Origin: an uncultured Selenomonadaceae bacterium
GTDB taxonomy: Bacteria > Bacillota > Negativicutes > Selenomonadales > Selenomonadaceae
Reading direction: 5' to 3'
Length of the DNA stretch: 18,872 nt
Assembly (NCBI GenBank): GCA_905236145.1
Contig: CAJOOE010000065.1
Location: 1 to 18,872, forward strand
Within the stretch, counting starts at the first letter, position 1; every line of letters starts with the position of its first letter. The notes below the pieces were generated by a model. That model did no database searches, had not been told where the DNA came from, and was given only the letters and a program-made list of their open reading frames with translations. Both the position numbers and the translations under genes were made by a program. This document shows, one piece after another, positions 1-7,184 of this stretch.

Positions 1-885
1 AAGTTATACATTTTAAATTTGATAATGCTTGTCGCCGTCATGCTTTTCGGGCATGCGGCACTCGGCGCTCAAAGGTGGATACAGTTGGGACCGATAAGCA
101 TACAGCCTTCCGAATTTTCAAAACTCATAATGATAATTTGCCTGGCGGCTCTGCTTGAGGACAGGCTCGGAAAAATAAACACTTTGCAAGATTTGATTCC
201 CATAGCCCTTTATGTCGGAGTGCCTTTCGTTTTGGTTTTGAAACAGCCGGACTTGGGGACTTCGCTGGTGTTTATGGCAATCTTTTTCGGAATTGTAATT
301 GCCTGCGGTATCCGGTGGAAATTGCTTATCGGAATAATCGTTGCCGGAATTGCGTCAACTCCGGTTCTGTGGCATTTTATGAAAGACTATCAAAAAATGA
401 GGATAATGGTTTTTCTCGATCCGAATGTCGATCCGCTCGGTTCCGGCTATCACATAATTCAATCAAAAATTGCAATAGGCTCCGGAATGTTGTTCGGCAA
501 AGGACTTTTTGAAGGGACGCAAAGTCAACTGAACTTTTTGCCGGAAAATCACACGGATTTTATTTTCTCGGTCGTCGGTGAAGAATTGGGATTTGTCGGA
601 GCGACAGTTTTGCTTTTGCTGTATCTTATAGTTTTGTGGCGTGGAATACAAATTGCAAAAAATGCAAGCGATGTTTTCGGAAGGTTGCTTGCCGTCGGAA
701 TAACTTCAATGCTCGCCTTCCATGTTCTCGTCAACGTGGGAATGACGACGGGAATAATGCCGGTCACCGGAATACCTTTGCCGCTGATGAGTTACGGGGT
801 AAGCTCGCTGACCACAAATATTTTGGCAATAGCAATTTTGATGAATATTCACATGCGGCGACAAAATTGGTCGTTGTTCGTTTGA
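1..885 (+). CDS. rodA: RodA, SEDS-family peptidoglycan glycosyltransferase (5' end cut by window)
   Basis: This is the C-terminal part of a RodA/FtsW/SpoVE-family membrane protein, which polymerises lipid II into glycan strands in the elongasome. The frame is open to base 1, so the start lies outside the window. The family is usually about 370-400 residues, so roughly the first quarter is missing. Clear family signatures are LGAQRWIQLGPISIQPSEF near the start, KQPDLGTS, and NFLPENHTDFIFSVVGEELG. The last contains the conserved catalytic Asp, encoded at 556-558. The C-terminal signature reads PLPLMSYGVSS, where most homologues I know have GGSS, a possible lineage variation. RodA rather than FtsW is favoured by the HTDFIF motif and the short C-terminus. 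Multiple hydrophobic segments fit a polytopic inner-membrane protein. The next gene follows after 16 bases, so co-transcription is likely. Confidence 0.93.
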   Translation, partial: KLYILNLIMLVAVMLFGHAALGAQRWIQLGPISIQPSEFSKLIMIICLAALLEDRLGKINTLQDLIPIALYVGVPFVLVLKQPDLGTSLVFMAIFFGIVIACGIRWKLLIGIIVAGIASTPVLWHFMKDYQKMRIMVFLDPNVDPLGSGYHIIQSKIAIGSGMLFGKGLFEGTQSQLNFLPENHTDFIFSVVGEELGFVGATVLLLLYLIVLWRGIQIAKNASDVFGRLLAVGITSMLAFHVLVNVGMTTGIMPVTGIPLPLMSYGVSSLTTNILAIAILMNIHMRRQNWSLFV

Positions 886-901
886 CGGGAGGAAGTTTGT
901 C

Positions 902-1612
902 ATGTACAAGATTTTAAATTTGACATTTTTGATGATGTTCGTATTTTGTTCCGCAGTCTTTGCGGAGGAAAGAATACCGACGATTTCCGTGAACGGTGAA
1001 GGCGTAATCGAAACCGCACCGGACAGAGCGACAATTTCAATAGGCGTAAGAAGTCAGAATCGCGATGCGGCAAAAGTTCAGGCAGAAAACGCAAAGAAAG
1101 CGTCCGACATTATCCGGTCGATAGTCGCACTGGGAATAGAAAGAAAAAACATAAGCACCGGCGATTATAATTTTCGTCCGGTTTACAATCGCGAAGAAAA
1201 CAAAAGAAATCAAATCGTCGGTTACGAGGCAAACAACACCGTTACCGTCGTTGCAGATAATTTGAATCTTATCGGAAAAATTGTTGACAGCTCCCTTTCA
1301 AACGGAGCGAATAACATAAATTCTTTGAGTTTCGGTCTGCGTGACAGAAAATATTGGCAGAATGAGGCTTTGAAACTTGCCGTACGCGATGCCCGGACAA
1401 AAGCCGAAATTGTCGCGGCGGAGTTGGGAAAAAGTATTGTCGGCATAAGAAACATTTCGATAAATTCCGGCTCGGTCTCTCAAATGCGTCATAAAAATTT
1501 TGCCATGCTTGAGGCTGCGGCTGTGGCTGATGCGGCTTACGAAACGCCGATTGAGTCGGGAACTTTGAATTGCTCCGCAAGCGTCCACATAGATTTTGAG
1601 ATAAGCAGGTAA
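902..1612 (+). CDS. SIMPL-domain (DUF541, YggE-like) exported protein
   Basis: A 236-residue protein with a typical signal peptide (positive N-terminus, hydrophobic core at residues 4-19, AFA-type cleavage site near residue 21). It is followed by one SIMPL/DUF541 domain. Family features are ISVNGEGVIETAPDRATISIGV at the domain start (only the pattern G.G....PD.a.. is diagnostic), a central GYEANNTVTV strand, and a C-terminal TPIESGTL stretch before the last strands. Homologues include E. coli YggE, linked to oxidative stress tolerance; the biochemical role is not settled. It should act outside the cytoplasmic membrane. The ATG is preceded by a good ribosome binding site (GGGAGG at 887-892) and sits 16 bases after rodA. 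Only three bases separate its stop from the next start, suggesting an operon. Confidence 0.85.
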   Translation: MYKILNLTFLMMFVFCSAVFAEERIPTISVNGEGVIETAPDRATISIGVRSQNRDAAKVQAENAKKASDIIRSIVALGIERKNISTGDYNFRPVYNREENKRNQIVGYEANNTVTVVADNLNLIGKIVDSSLSNGANNINSLSFGLRDRKYWQNEALKLAVRDARTKAEIVAAELGKSIVGIRNISINSGSVSQMRHKNFAMLEAAAVADAAYETPIESGTLNCSASVHIDFEISR

Positions 1613-1615
1613 GCC

Positions 1616-2710
1616 GTGACAAAGACAAGCAAACCTCGCCTGAAGTCAATCGAATATATTCGCGGAATATCCATGCTCGGAGTCGTCGCAATTCATATCG
1701 GTTCGCAATATTTGACAAATCCCACGCCGAATTTGCATTTGATCGCACTTTTTGAAATCATTTCAAGATTCAGCGTGCCGATTTTCTTTTTTATTTCCGC
1801 CTTCGGACTGTTTTATAAAATTGATTTAAATGCTCCGTTCGATTATGAAAATTTTTTACGCAGAAGATTTAAAGCCGTCCTCGTCCCTTATTTACTCTGG
1901 TCGTTTTTTTACATAATACACGACAATTTTTTTTACGGCTCCGGAATACCGGCTCCCGGCTACGCATTGGAAATTTTATTTTTCGGGCTGGCGAAATACC
2001 AACTTTATTTTCTCGTGATTTTAATATGGTTTTATTTGCTGATGCCGGCGTGGATAAAAATTGTCCGTTCGCTGAGTGTAAAAAAATTCGCCGCAATTTT
2101 CTTCCTTCAAATTCTGTTTAACTGCTTTTCAAGCTACAGCGACGCATTGACAAATTTTACAATGTCGCTGCCGGAAAATTCTCTCTTGAAAATGTTTTTG
2201 ATGTGGCGGTTGAATTGGCTGATTCTTCACTACGTCTTTATATTTTTACTCGGTGCGATTTCGGCGGTACATTCTCAAAAATTTTTTGCCTTTATGCGTG
2301 AGCGGAAAGAAATAATTTCGGCGGCTTTCGCGTTGACTTTGGCAGTATTTTTGAGTTGGTTTTATTTTTTGGTTTACGTCGAAAATTATTCTCCGCTTGC
2401 CGCAGTAAATACCGCCCATCAACTTTCGCCGCCCGGATTTTTATACACGATTGCCGCCTCAATATTTTTCTTTATGCTCTTTGAAAATTTTGACTTCGGC
2501 GAAAAAATTTCCGCCGTCTTTGCATATTTGGGCAAACATTCCTTTTTCGTCTACCTTTTCCACCCGATTGCAATAGCTTATCTTTTACTTATTCTCGGGA
2601 AAATCGGTCTTGTGATGACGGCGTTCAATGCAATCGTATTTTATTTTTTGACCGTCGCAATTTCCCTTGCCGTTGCGGGGCGAAAAGAAAAATTTTCAAG
2701 AGTTCGTTGA
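1616..2710 (+). CDS. Membrane acyltransferase, acyltransferase-3 family
   Basis: A 364-residue polytopic membrane protein of the acyltransferase-3 family (OatA/WecH/O-antigen acetylase type), which moves acyl groups onto sugars or other envelope substrates. The N-terminal hallmark is visible: SIEYIRGISMLGVVAIHIGS, with the conserved His in the first membrane segment. A late segment, KHSFFVYLFHP, matches the second conserved block. About ten hydrophobic stretches can be seen and there is no extra extracytoplasmic domain. The start is GTG at 1616, only three bases after the SIMPL gene; the next in-frame ATG (1673) would cut into the conserved block. The ribosome binding site is weak, so translation may be coupled to the upstream gene. 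The gene is richer in T and A runs than its neighbours. The substrate cannot be told from sequence; peptidoglycan, LPS or exopolysaccharide are all possible. Confidence 0.85.
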   Translation: MTKTSKPRLKSIEYIRGISMLGVVAIHIGSQYLTNPTPNLHLIALFEIISRFSVPIFFFISAFGLFYKIDLNAPFDYENFLRRRFKAVLVPYLLWSFFYIIHDNFFYGSGIPAPGYALEILFFGLAKYQLYFLVILIWFYLLMPAWIKIVRSLSVKKFAAIFFLQILFNCFSSYSDALTNFTMSLPENSLLKMFLMWRLNWLILHYVFIFLLGAISAVHSQKFFAFMRERKEIISAAFALTLAVFLSWFYFLVYVENYSPLAAVNTAHQLSPPGFLYTIAASIFFFMLFENFDFGEKISAVFAYLGKHSFFVYLFHPIAIAYLLLILGKIGLVMTAFNAIVFYFLTVAISLAVAGRKEKFSRVR

Positions 2711-2790
2711 AGTTTTTTGTTTGTCCGCAATTTCGAGCCGAATTTGACCGGGCTGAGGCGTACAAAAATTTTAAAGGAAGTTTCCGGCAA

Positions 2791-2814
2791 ATGCAGAAGT
2801 TTAATTCGGTTTAA
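2791..2814 (+). other. Possible 7-codon leader reading frame (MQKFNSV)
   Basis: A short frame, ATG at 2791 to TAA at 2812-2814, encodes MQKFNSV. It is preceded by an AAAGGAAG ribosome-binding-like sequence at 2773-2780 and ends directly before the duplicated ribosome binding site of the DUF2225 gene. The 12 bases ending in its ATG (TTCCGGCAAATG, 2782-2793) recur at 2856-2867 inside that gene. It could be a leader peptide or simply debris of a small duplication. Translation is not shown. Confidence 0.2.
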
Positions 2815-2836
2815 TTGGAGGAGACTTGGAGGAGAT
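2815..2836 (+). promoter_or_regulatory. Tandemly duplicated ribosome binding site
   Basis: Two copies of an 11-base unit lie head to tail: TTGGAGGAGAC (2815-2825) and TTGGAGGAGAT (2826-2836). Each contains a strong Shine-Dalgarno core. Only the second copy (GGAGGAG, 2828-2834) is at the right distance, six bases, from ATG 2841. This decides the start: the TTG at 2826 lies within the ribosome binding site and is unlikely to be used. Confidence 0.7.
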
Positions 2837-2840
2837 TTTT

Positions 2841-3962
2841 ATGACAAAAGAACAGTTCCGGCAAATGTTGCAAGACCCGGACATTTGCAAAGAAATTTTC
2901 GACATCGTGAGGAACGGCGGGAAACCGGTAAGAGCGGCGGCTCCCGCAGTGACTCCGGCGGTATCGGCGGCACCGGGTGAGGACAAACTCGCCGCACTTC
3001 GCCAAAAACTCAATCAGGCGGCATCGGCGGGAAAATCCGTCGAAAATCAAGTTATGGCGACGATTCGTCAAAAACTTCAGGCACAACAGCAACAAGCCGC
3101 ACAAGCTGCACAAGCCGCCGCACCGGCTCCCGCTCCGGAAACACCTTCCGAAGAAAAGCTGATAACTTCAATGGCAGACAAATTGAAATTTCTTCGCGGT
3201 CACGTTACAAAGGTTGAGGAGGAGAGAGTTGCTGCCGAAGAAGCTGCAAAAGCCGCCGGCGGCGATAAAGCTGCGGTTGCGGAGAAATATACGATTGTCA
3301 TGCAAAGACCTTGCCCGATCTGCGAGGAACAGACACGCGTCGTCAAGACAAAATCCCGGCTCAATGCGGAGAAAAAAGATTTGGATTATTGCGTACACTA
3401 CAAAGATTTCAATCCCTATCTCTATACCGTCTGGGCTTGCGAACACTGCGGATTTGCGGCGGAAGAGAAAAAATTCTTGGGACACTTCCCCAATAAAATC
3501 AAAGAAAAGTTGCGGGCGTTTTTGAAAGAAAATGATATGGCTCTGCCGTTCGTCGAAGTGAGAACCGCCGAAGAGGCTCTGTCTTTCTTTGAATTGGATA
3601 TTCTCTTTTCCGAACTTACCGACCATTCGCAGGGCAGACAGGCGAAACTTTATTTGAATATGGCTTGGATTTGCCGGTATGAAGGTCTTGAGGACAAGGA
3701 ACGCGAGTACATGGAGAAGGCGGCGGAGTGTTTTGAAAATTCGCTGAACGACGAACGCTGGCCGATAGACGGCATGACAGACGATATGGCAGTCTATCTC
3801 TGCGGGGCAATTTATTATATGCTCGGGGATTTGGACAGGGCGACGGTGTGGCTCGGCAGAACCATAAACAACGCAAACTTGAGATCTGCCGGTGCAAAGA
3901 TTTACGAACAGGCTCGCGATATTTGGCAGGAAGTAAAGCGTTTGAGAAAAGAGCCGGTTTGA
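2841..3962 (+). CDS. DUF2225 zinc-ribbon/TPR-like protein with Ala/Gln-rich N-terminal extension
   Basis: A 373-residue cytoplasmic protein. The C-terminal half matches DUF2225. It has a zinc-ribbon-like set of cysteines (C158-P-I-C161, then C200-E-H-C203, with another Cys at 184) followed by an all-helical, TPR-like region (about 240-365; LYLNMAWICRYEG, AVYLCGAIYYMLGDLDRA). The first 150 residues are unusual for the family as I know it: a short helical start (MTKEQFRQML), then a low-complexity Ala/Gln/Pro stretch (about 27-105) and a charged, probably coiled-coil segment (106-148). The family function is unknown; a zinc-binding scaffold or adaptor is possible. The start is ATG 2841, chosen for the GGAGGAG six bases upstream. 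It is followed after 28 bases by TerA-like and TerD genes, so a shared role with them is likely. Confidence 0.75.
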   Translation: MTKEQFRQMLQDPDICKEIFDIVRNGGKPVRAAAPAVTPAVSAAPGEDKLAALRQKLNQAASAGKSVENQVMATIRQKLQAQQQQAAQAAQAAAPAPAPETPSEEKLITSMADKLKFLRGHVTKVEEERVAAEEAAKAAGGDKAAVAEKYTIVMQRPCPICEEQTRVVKTKSRLNAEKKDLDYCVHYKDFNPYLYTVWACEHCGFAAEEKKFLGHFPNKIKEKLRAFLKENDMALPFVEVRTAEEALSFFELDILFSELTDHSQGRQAKLYLNMAWICRYEGLEDKEREYMEKAAECFENSLNDERWPIDGMTDDMAVYLCGAIYYMLGDLDRATVWLGRTINNANLRSAGAKIYEQARDIWQEVKRLRKEPV

Positions 3963-3990
3963 AAAAAGTGGAAAGGCGGGAGGTTGTAAA

Positions 3991-5142
3991 GTGGAACTTC
4001 GCAAAGGTCAGAAAATTTCGTTGCCGGAAAATTTATTGACGATAACTCTTGAAAGAAAAGCGGCATCCGCCGTTGATATTGACACTTCCGCTTTTTTGCT
4101 CAATGCGGAAGGTAAAGCCGCAGGAGATGAAGATTTCGTTTTTTACGGAAACAACCGTCACAAATCCGGCAGTGTCGTTTGGAGTGATGATGTCGTCGGA
4201 GTGAATTTGAGTAAAATTCCGGAGAAGGTCGAAAAAATTTCTCTGACCGCGACGATTTACGAGGCAGACAAGAGAAAACAAAATTTCAGTATGGTTGCCG
4301 GCTCCGTCCTGAAAATAAATTCCGGGAGCGGTGAGGAATTTGCCCGGTTTAAATTGGACGATTTTACAATCGAAACGGCGATTGTTTTGGGCGAAATTTA
4401 CCGGTATAAAGGGGCGTGGAAATTTAACGCGACCGGAGCCGGTTTTAAAGGCGGTCTGCCGGCTCTGTGCAAAAATTTCGGAATTGAAGTCATCGAAGAA
4501 ATTTCCCAACCTTCACCGCCGCCGCCGAAACCGCCGAAAATTACTTCCCCGCCGCCGGCAAGAACTTCAACAAAAATAGAACTTCGCAAAGGTCGCAAGG
4601 TTAATCTCGTGAAAAAGGGAAAGACTCTCGGCGAAATTTCCATAAATTTAAATTGGAATCAATCCGGGCGACGGGGCAAAAATATAGATCTGGATTTGTG
4701 CTGCCTGTACGAAATGACCGACGGGTCAATCGGAGGTATTCAGGCACTCGGAAAAAATTTCGGCAGTTTCAATCAATTTCCTTACATAGAACTTGACGGC
4801 GACGACCGCACGGGCGGTTTTTCGGACGGCGAAACCATTCGCGTCAACGGCAAGCATATCAAAGAAATTGTCCGCATTTTGATTTTCACTTTTATTTATG
4901 AAGGTGCGGCGGATTGGGAGGAGGCTCAAGGCGTTGTTACGGTCAAATGTCCCGGCAGTCCGGATTTGGTGGTAAAAATGGACGAGTACGGATCGAAAAA
5001 GAGAACTTGTGCGATCGCTCTTTTGGAAAACGTCGGCGAAACTTTCAGCGTCGAAAAAATTATCGAATTTTACGACGATGCGTCGAAAATGGATTTGGAT
5101 TTTGATTGGGGTTTGTCGTGGACTACCGGCAGGAAAGATTAA
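3991..5142 (+). CDS. terA: TerA-like protein with two TerD-type domains
   Basis: A 383-residue protein of the TerD superfamily, whose members bind calcium and are linked to tellurite, phage and envelope-stress responses. Domain 1 (about 1-165) opens with MELRKGQKISL and keeps DIDTSAFLL, DFVFYGN and YRYKGAWKFNATGAGF. It lacks the usual N-terminal segment containing GLGW and has DID in place of DLD. A proline-rich linker follows (about 172-195, several PPPPP-like runs). Domain 2 (about 197-383) is TerA-type: NIDLDLCCLYEM, YIELDGDDRTGG, FIYEGAADW, CAIALLEN and a final LSWTTGRK. Domain 1 closely resembles the neighbouring TerD protein, suggesting duplication and fusion. The start is GTG 3991 with GGGAGG about seven bases upstream. 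It sits 28 bases after the DUF2225 gene and 46 before terD. No terB, terC or terZ is in view. Confidence 0.8.
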   Translation: MELRKGQKISLPENLLTITLERKAASAVDIDTSAFLLNAEGKAAGDEDFVFYGNNRHKSGSVVWSDDVVGVNLSKIPEKVEKISLTATIYEADKRKQNFSMVAGSVLKINSGSGEEFARFKLDDFTIETAIVLGEIYRYKGAWKFNATGAGFKGGLPALCKNFGIEVIEEISQPSPPPPKPPKITSPPPARTSTKIELRKGRKVNLVKKGKTLGEISINLNWNQSGRRGKNIDLDLCCLYEMTDGSIGGIQALGKNFGSFNQFPYIELDGDDRTGGFSDGETIRVNGKHIKEIVRILIFTFIYEGAADWEEAQGVVTVKCPGSPDLVVKMDEYGSKKRTCAIALLENVGETFSVEKIIEFYDDASKMDLDFDWGLSWTTGRKD

Positions 5143-5188
5143 ATTTTTGCCGAAAAAAAGAGTATCTGATTAAAGGGAGGAATTTTTT

Positions 5189-5767
5189 ATGGCGATAAGT
5201 TTGCAAAAGGGTCAGAAAGTTGACTTGACAAAGGGCAATCCCGGTTTGAAAAAAATTCTTATCGGGCTCGGCTGGGACGTAAACAAATACGACGGCGGCT
5301 ACGATTTCGACCTTGATGCGGCGGCTTTCCTGCTCGGTGAGAACGGAAAAGTTACAAGCGATGCCGATTTTGTTTTCTACAACAATTTGAAACATTCTTC
5401 CGGCTCGGTCGAGCATCTCGGCGACAATTTGACCGGCGAAGGCGAAGGTGACGACGAAGAAATTAAAGTCGATCTGTCGAAAGTGCCGGCGAATATTGAG
5501 AAAATTGAGTTCACCGTTACCATTTACGACGCGGAAAAACGCAAGCAAACTTTCGGACACGTCGAAAATGCTTATATCCGCGTTGTTGACGACGAAAGCG
5601 GCAAGGAATTGATTCGCTACGACTTGGGCGAAGATTTTTCGATTGAAACGGCTGTGGTCGTCGGCGAAATTTATCGACACAAAGGCGAATGGAAATTTAA
5701 CGCAATCGGCAGCGGTTTCAGCGGCGGGCTTGCCGCACTCGGAAAAAATTTCGGCGTGAATGTGTAA
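5189..5767 (+). CDS. terD: TerD-family calcium-binding stress protein
   Basis: A 192-residue single-domain TerD/TerE protein of standard length. It starts with MAISLQKGQKVDLTK and has the characteristic GLGWDVN, then the acidic calcium-binding run DFDLDAAAFLL, DADFVFYNN, TIYDAEKRKQTFG and the C-terminal YRHKGEWKFNAIGSGFSGGL. The family confers tellurite and other stress resistance in many bacteria through an unknown mechanism and is often found in multi-copy sets. It is likely cytoplasmic, possibly membrane-associated through partners. The start is ATG 5189 with AAGGGAGGA about six bases upstream. It is the last gene of the DUF2225-TerA-TerD group and is followed by a rho-independent terminator at 5798-5827. 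TerE or TerZ would be alternative paralogue names; sequence alone does not settle which. Confidence 0.9.
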   Translation: MAISLQKGQKVDLTKGNPGLKKILIGLGWDVNKYDGGYDFDLDAAAFLLGENGKVTSDADFVFYNNLKHSSGSVEHLGDNLTGEGEGDDEEIKVDLSKVPANIEKIEFTVTIYDAEKRKQTFGHVENAYIRVVDDESGKELIRYDLGEDFSIETAVVVGEIYRHKGEWKFNAIGSGFSGGLAALGKNFGVNV

Positions 5768-5770
5768 CAA

Positions 5771-5794
5771 CAGAGTGTCGGAACATCGGAGCGT
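5771..5794 (+). repeat. Three tandem octamers of a dispersed intergenic element
   Basis: Just after the terD stop lie three consecutive 8-base units: CAGAGTGT / CGGAACAT / CGGAGCGT. They share the pattern YRGARYRT with units at 7808-7862 and 15593-15629. Here only one arm is present and the terD terminator begins four bases later. The function is unknown. Confidence 0.45.
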
Positions 5795-5797
5795 TAT

Positions 5798-5827
5798 AAT
5801 CTCTGCAGTTTTGCGGAGATTTTTTTT
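5798..5827 (+). terminator. Rho-independent terminator after terD
   Basis: The arms AATCTCTGC (5798-5806) and GCGGAGATT (5813-5821) form a nine-pair stem (one G-T pair) with a six-base loop. They are followed by a run of T ending at 5827. It lies 30 bases after the terD stop and ends the plus-strand ter transcript before the convergent clpX gene. Confidence 0.88.
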
Positions 5828-5842
5828 GCGTAAATTTTGCCG

Positions 5843-5870
5843 AAAAAAAAATAACCGCTCAAACGCGGTT
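5843..5870 (-). terminator. Rho-independent terminator after clpX
   Basis: On the minus strand AACCGC and GCGGTT (5853-5858 and 5865-5870) pair around a six-base loop. They are followed by about eight U residues (the A-run at 5843-5850 on the plus strand). It lies 20 bases past the clpX stop and suggests that clpX ends the operon. Confidence 0.75.
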
Positions 5871-5890
5871 TCACAAATCAATTTTCAATT

Positions 5891-7165
5891 TTAACTTGCG
5901 TTTTTTTTCGTCGTTCTCTTTTCGACAATTTTCAACATCGGCTCGCGGTTGTTTATTACGTCGTCCGCCGTGACCGTGCAGGCGACATTTCCGGACGCCG
6001 AAGGTGCCTCGAACATTACATTTCGCATTATTCTTTCCAAGATCGAACGCAAGCCGCGTGCTCCGGTGTTTCTCAAAATTGCCTCGTGAGCTATCTGCCG
6101 GAGTGCCTCCGGCTCAAAATTCAACTTTGCTCCGTCCATTTCCATGAGTTTTTGATATTGCTTGACCAGAGCATTTTTCGGCTTTGTCAAAATATCGACC
6201 AGGGCATCCTCGTCCAATTCTTCCAAAGTGACGGCTATGGGAAGTCGTCCGACAAACTCCGGGATAAGTCCGTAATTTATCAAGTCGTCCGGCTGAACTT
6301 CTTTCAAAGTCCGGCTGATGTCTTTTTCGTCCTTTGAAACAACTTTTGCCCCGAAACCCAGTTGCCCGCCGCGGGTGCGTTTTTCGATAACTTTTTCCAA
6401 ATCATTGAACGCACCGCCGCAGATGAACAAAATATTTTTCGTGTCCATTGTCGGAGAGGAAGAATAGCCGTGATTGCCGCCGAAGGGGGAGGATTGCGTC
6501 GGAATGGCAACCCGCGTACCTTCCAAAATTTTCAGCAAAGACTGCTGCACTCCTTCGCCGGAAATATCGCGGGACATTCCGGCTTTTCGCGTAATTTTGT
6601 CAACCTCATCGATATAAATAATTCCGCGTTCCGCTTTTATTATATCGCCGTTCGCGGATTGGACGAGCGAAAACAAAATATCTTCCGCATCTTCGCCGAC
6701 GTAACCCGCCTCGGTCAGAGAATTTGCATCGACCGTCGTGAAAGGAACGTCTAAAATTTTTGCCAAAGTTTGAGCCAAAAGAGTTTTCCCGCTGCCGGTG
6801 GGGCCTATCATCAAAATATTTGACTTTTGCACTTCCACATCGTCTTTTTTGTCCCTGCGTGAATTTTTTTGTCCGATACGCTTGTAATGATTGTAAACGG
6901 CAACGGACAAAGTTTTTTTCGCGTCATCCTGCCCGATAACGTACTTGTCCAAAATTGCACAAATTTCCTTCGGCTTGGGCAATTCTTCGACCGGGACAAA
7001 AATTTCTTCGGAATCTTCGCCTTCGCCTTCAAGAATATCGTTGCAAAGTTCAATGCAGGAATCGCAAATATAAACGCCGGGACCGGCAATCAATTTATTT
7101 ACCTGCCTTGCCCCTTTGCCGCAAAAGGAACATTTTAAATTTTGCGGATTTTCGGTTTTCGCCAT
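5891..7165 (-). CDS. clpX: ClpX, ATP-dependent unfoldase of the ClpXP protease
   Basis: A 424-residue AAA+ unfoldase that recognises tagged or damaged proteins and feeds them to ClpP. Visible motifs in order: an N-terminal zinc-binding domain (C12-x2-C15 and C34-x2-C37), the IGQDDAKKTL helix, Walker A GPTGSGKT (121-128), the GYVG pore loop, Walker B IIYIDEVDKI, a ClpP-contact loop reading LGF rather than the usual IGF/LGF range, and the sensor-2 helix GARGLRSILE. Length is normal. The frame extends 21 codons further upstream, but ATG 7165 is the proper start: it opens MAKTENPQNLKCSFC, matches the family and has GGGTGAG upstream. The upstream extension would overlap clpP. It lies 19 bases downstream of clpP in the same operon and is followed by a terminator; no lon gene follows it here. 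Confidence 0.97.
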   Translation of the reverse strand: MAKTENPQNLKCSFCGKGARQVNKLIAGPGVYICDSCIELCNDILEGEGEDSEEIFVPVEELPKPKEICAILDKYVIGQDDAKKTLSVAVYNHYKRIGQKNSRRDKKDDVEVQKSNILMIGPTGSGKTLLAQTLAKILDVPFTTVDANSLTEAGYVGEDAEDILFSLVQSANGDIIKAERGIIYIDEVDKITRKAGMSRDISGEGVQQSLLKILEGTRVAIPTQSSPFGGNHGYSSSPTMDTKNILFICGGAFNDLEKVIEKRTRGGQLGFGAKVVSKDEKDISRTLKEVQPDDLINYGLIPEFVGRLPIAVTLEELDEDALVDILTKPKNALVKQYQKLMEMDGAKLNFEPEALRQIAHEAILRNTGARGLRSILERIMRNVMFEAPSASGNVACTVTADDVINNREPMLKIVEKRTTKKNAS

Positions 7166-7184
7166 AAAACTCACCCGTTTTTTA

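Noticed and set aside
2744..2774. TTGACC as a -35 for a DUF2225 promoter
   Set aside because: The -35 is good, but no acceptable -10 lies 16-18 bases downstream; the best is TTTTAA at 19 bases. The group may be transcribed from upstream or from an unusual promoter.
2717..2980. Plus-strand open frame of 87 codons overlapping the start of the DUF2225 gene
   Set aside because: It runs through the leader and the low-complexity start of the DUF2225 gene in another frame, has Arg-rich content typical of frame shadows and no ribosome binding site.
3168..4004. Minus-strand open frame of 278 codons opposite the DUF2225 gene
   Set aside because: It is antisense to a gene with clear zinc-ribbon motifs, has no family similarity and no good ribosome binding site.
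5123..5881. Minus-strand open frame of 252 codons opposite terD
   Set aside because: It covers the whole terD gene and both terminators in antisense, so it is not a plausible gene.
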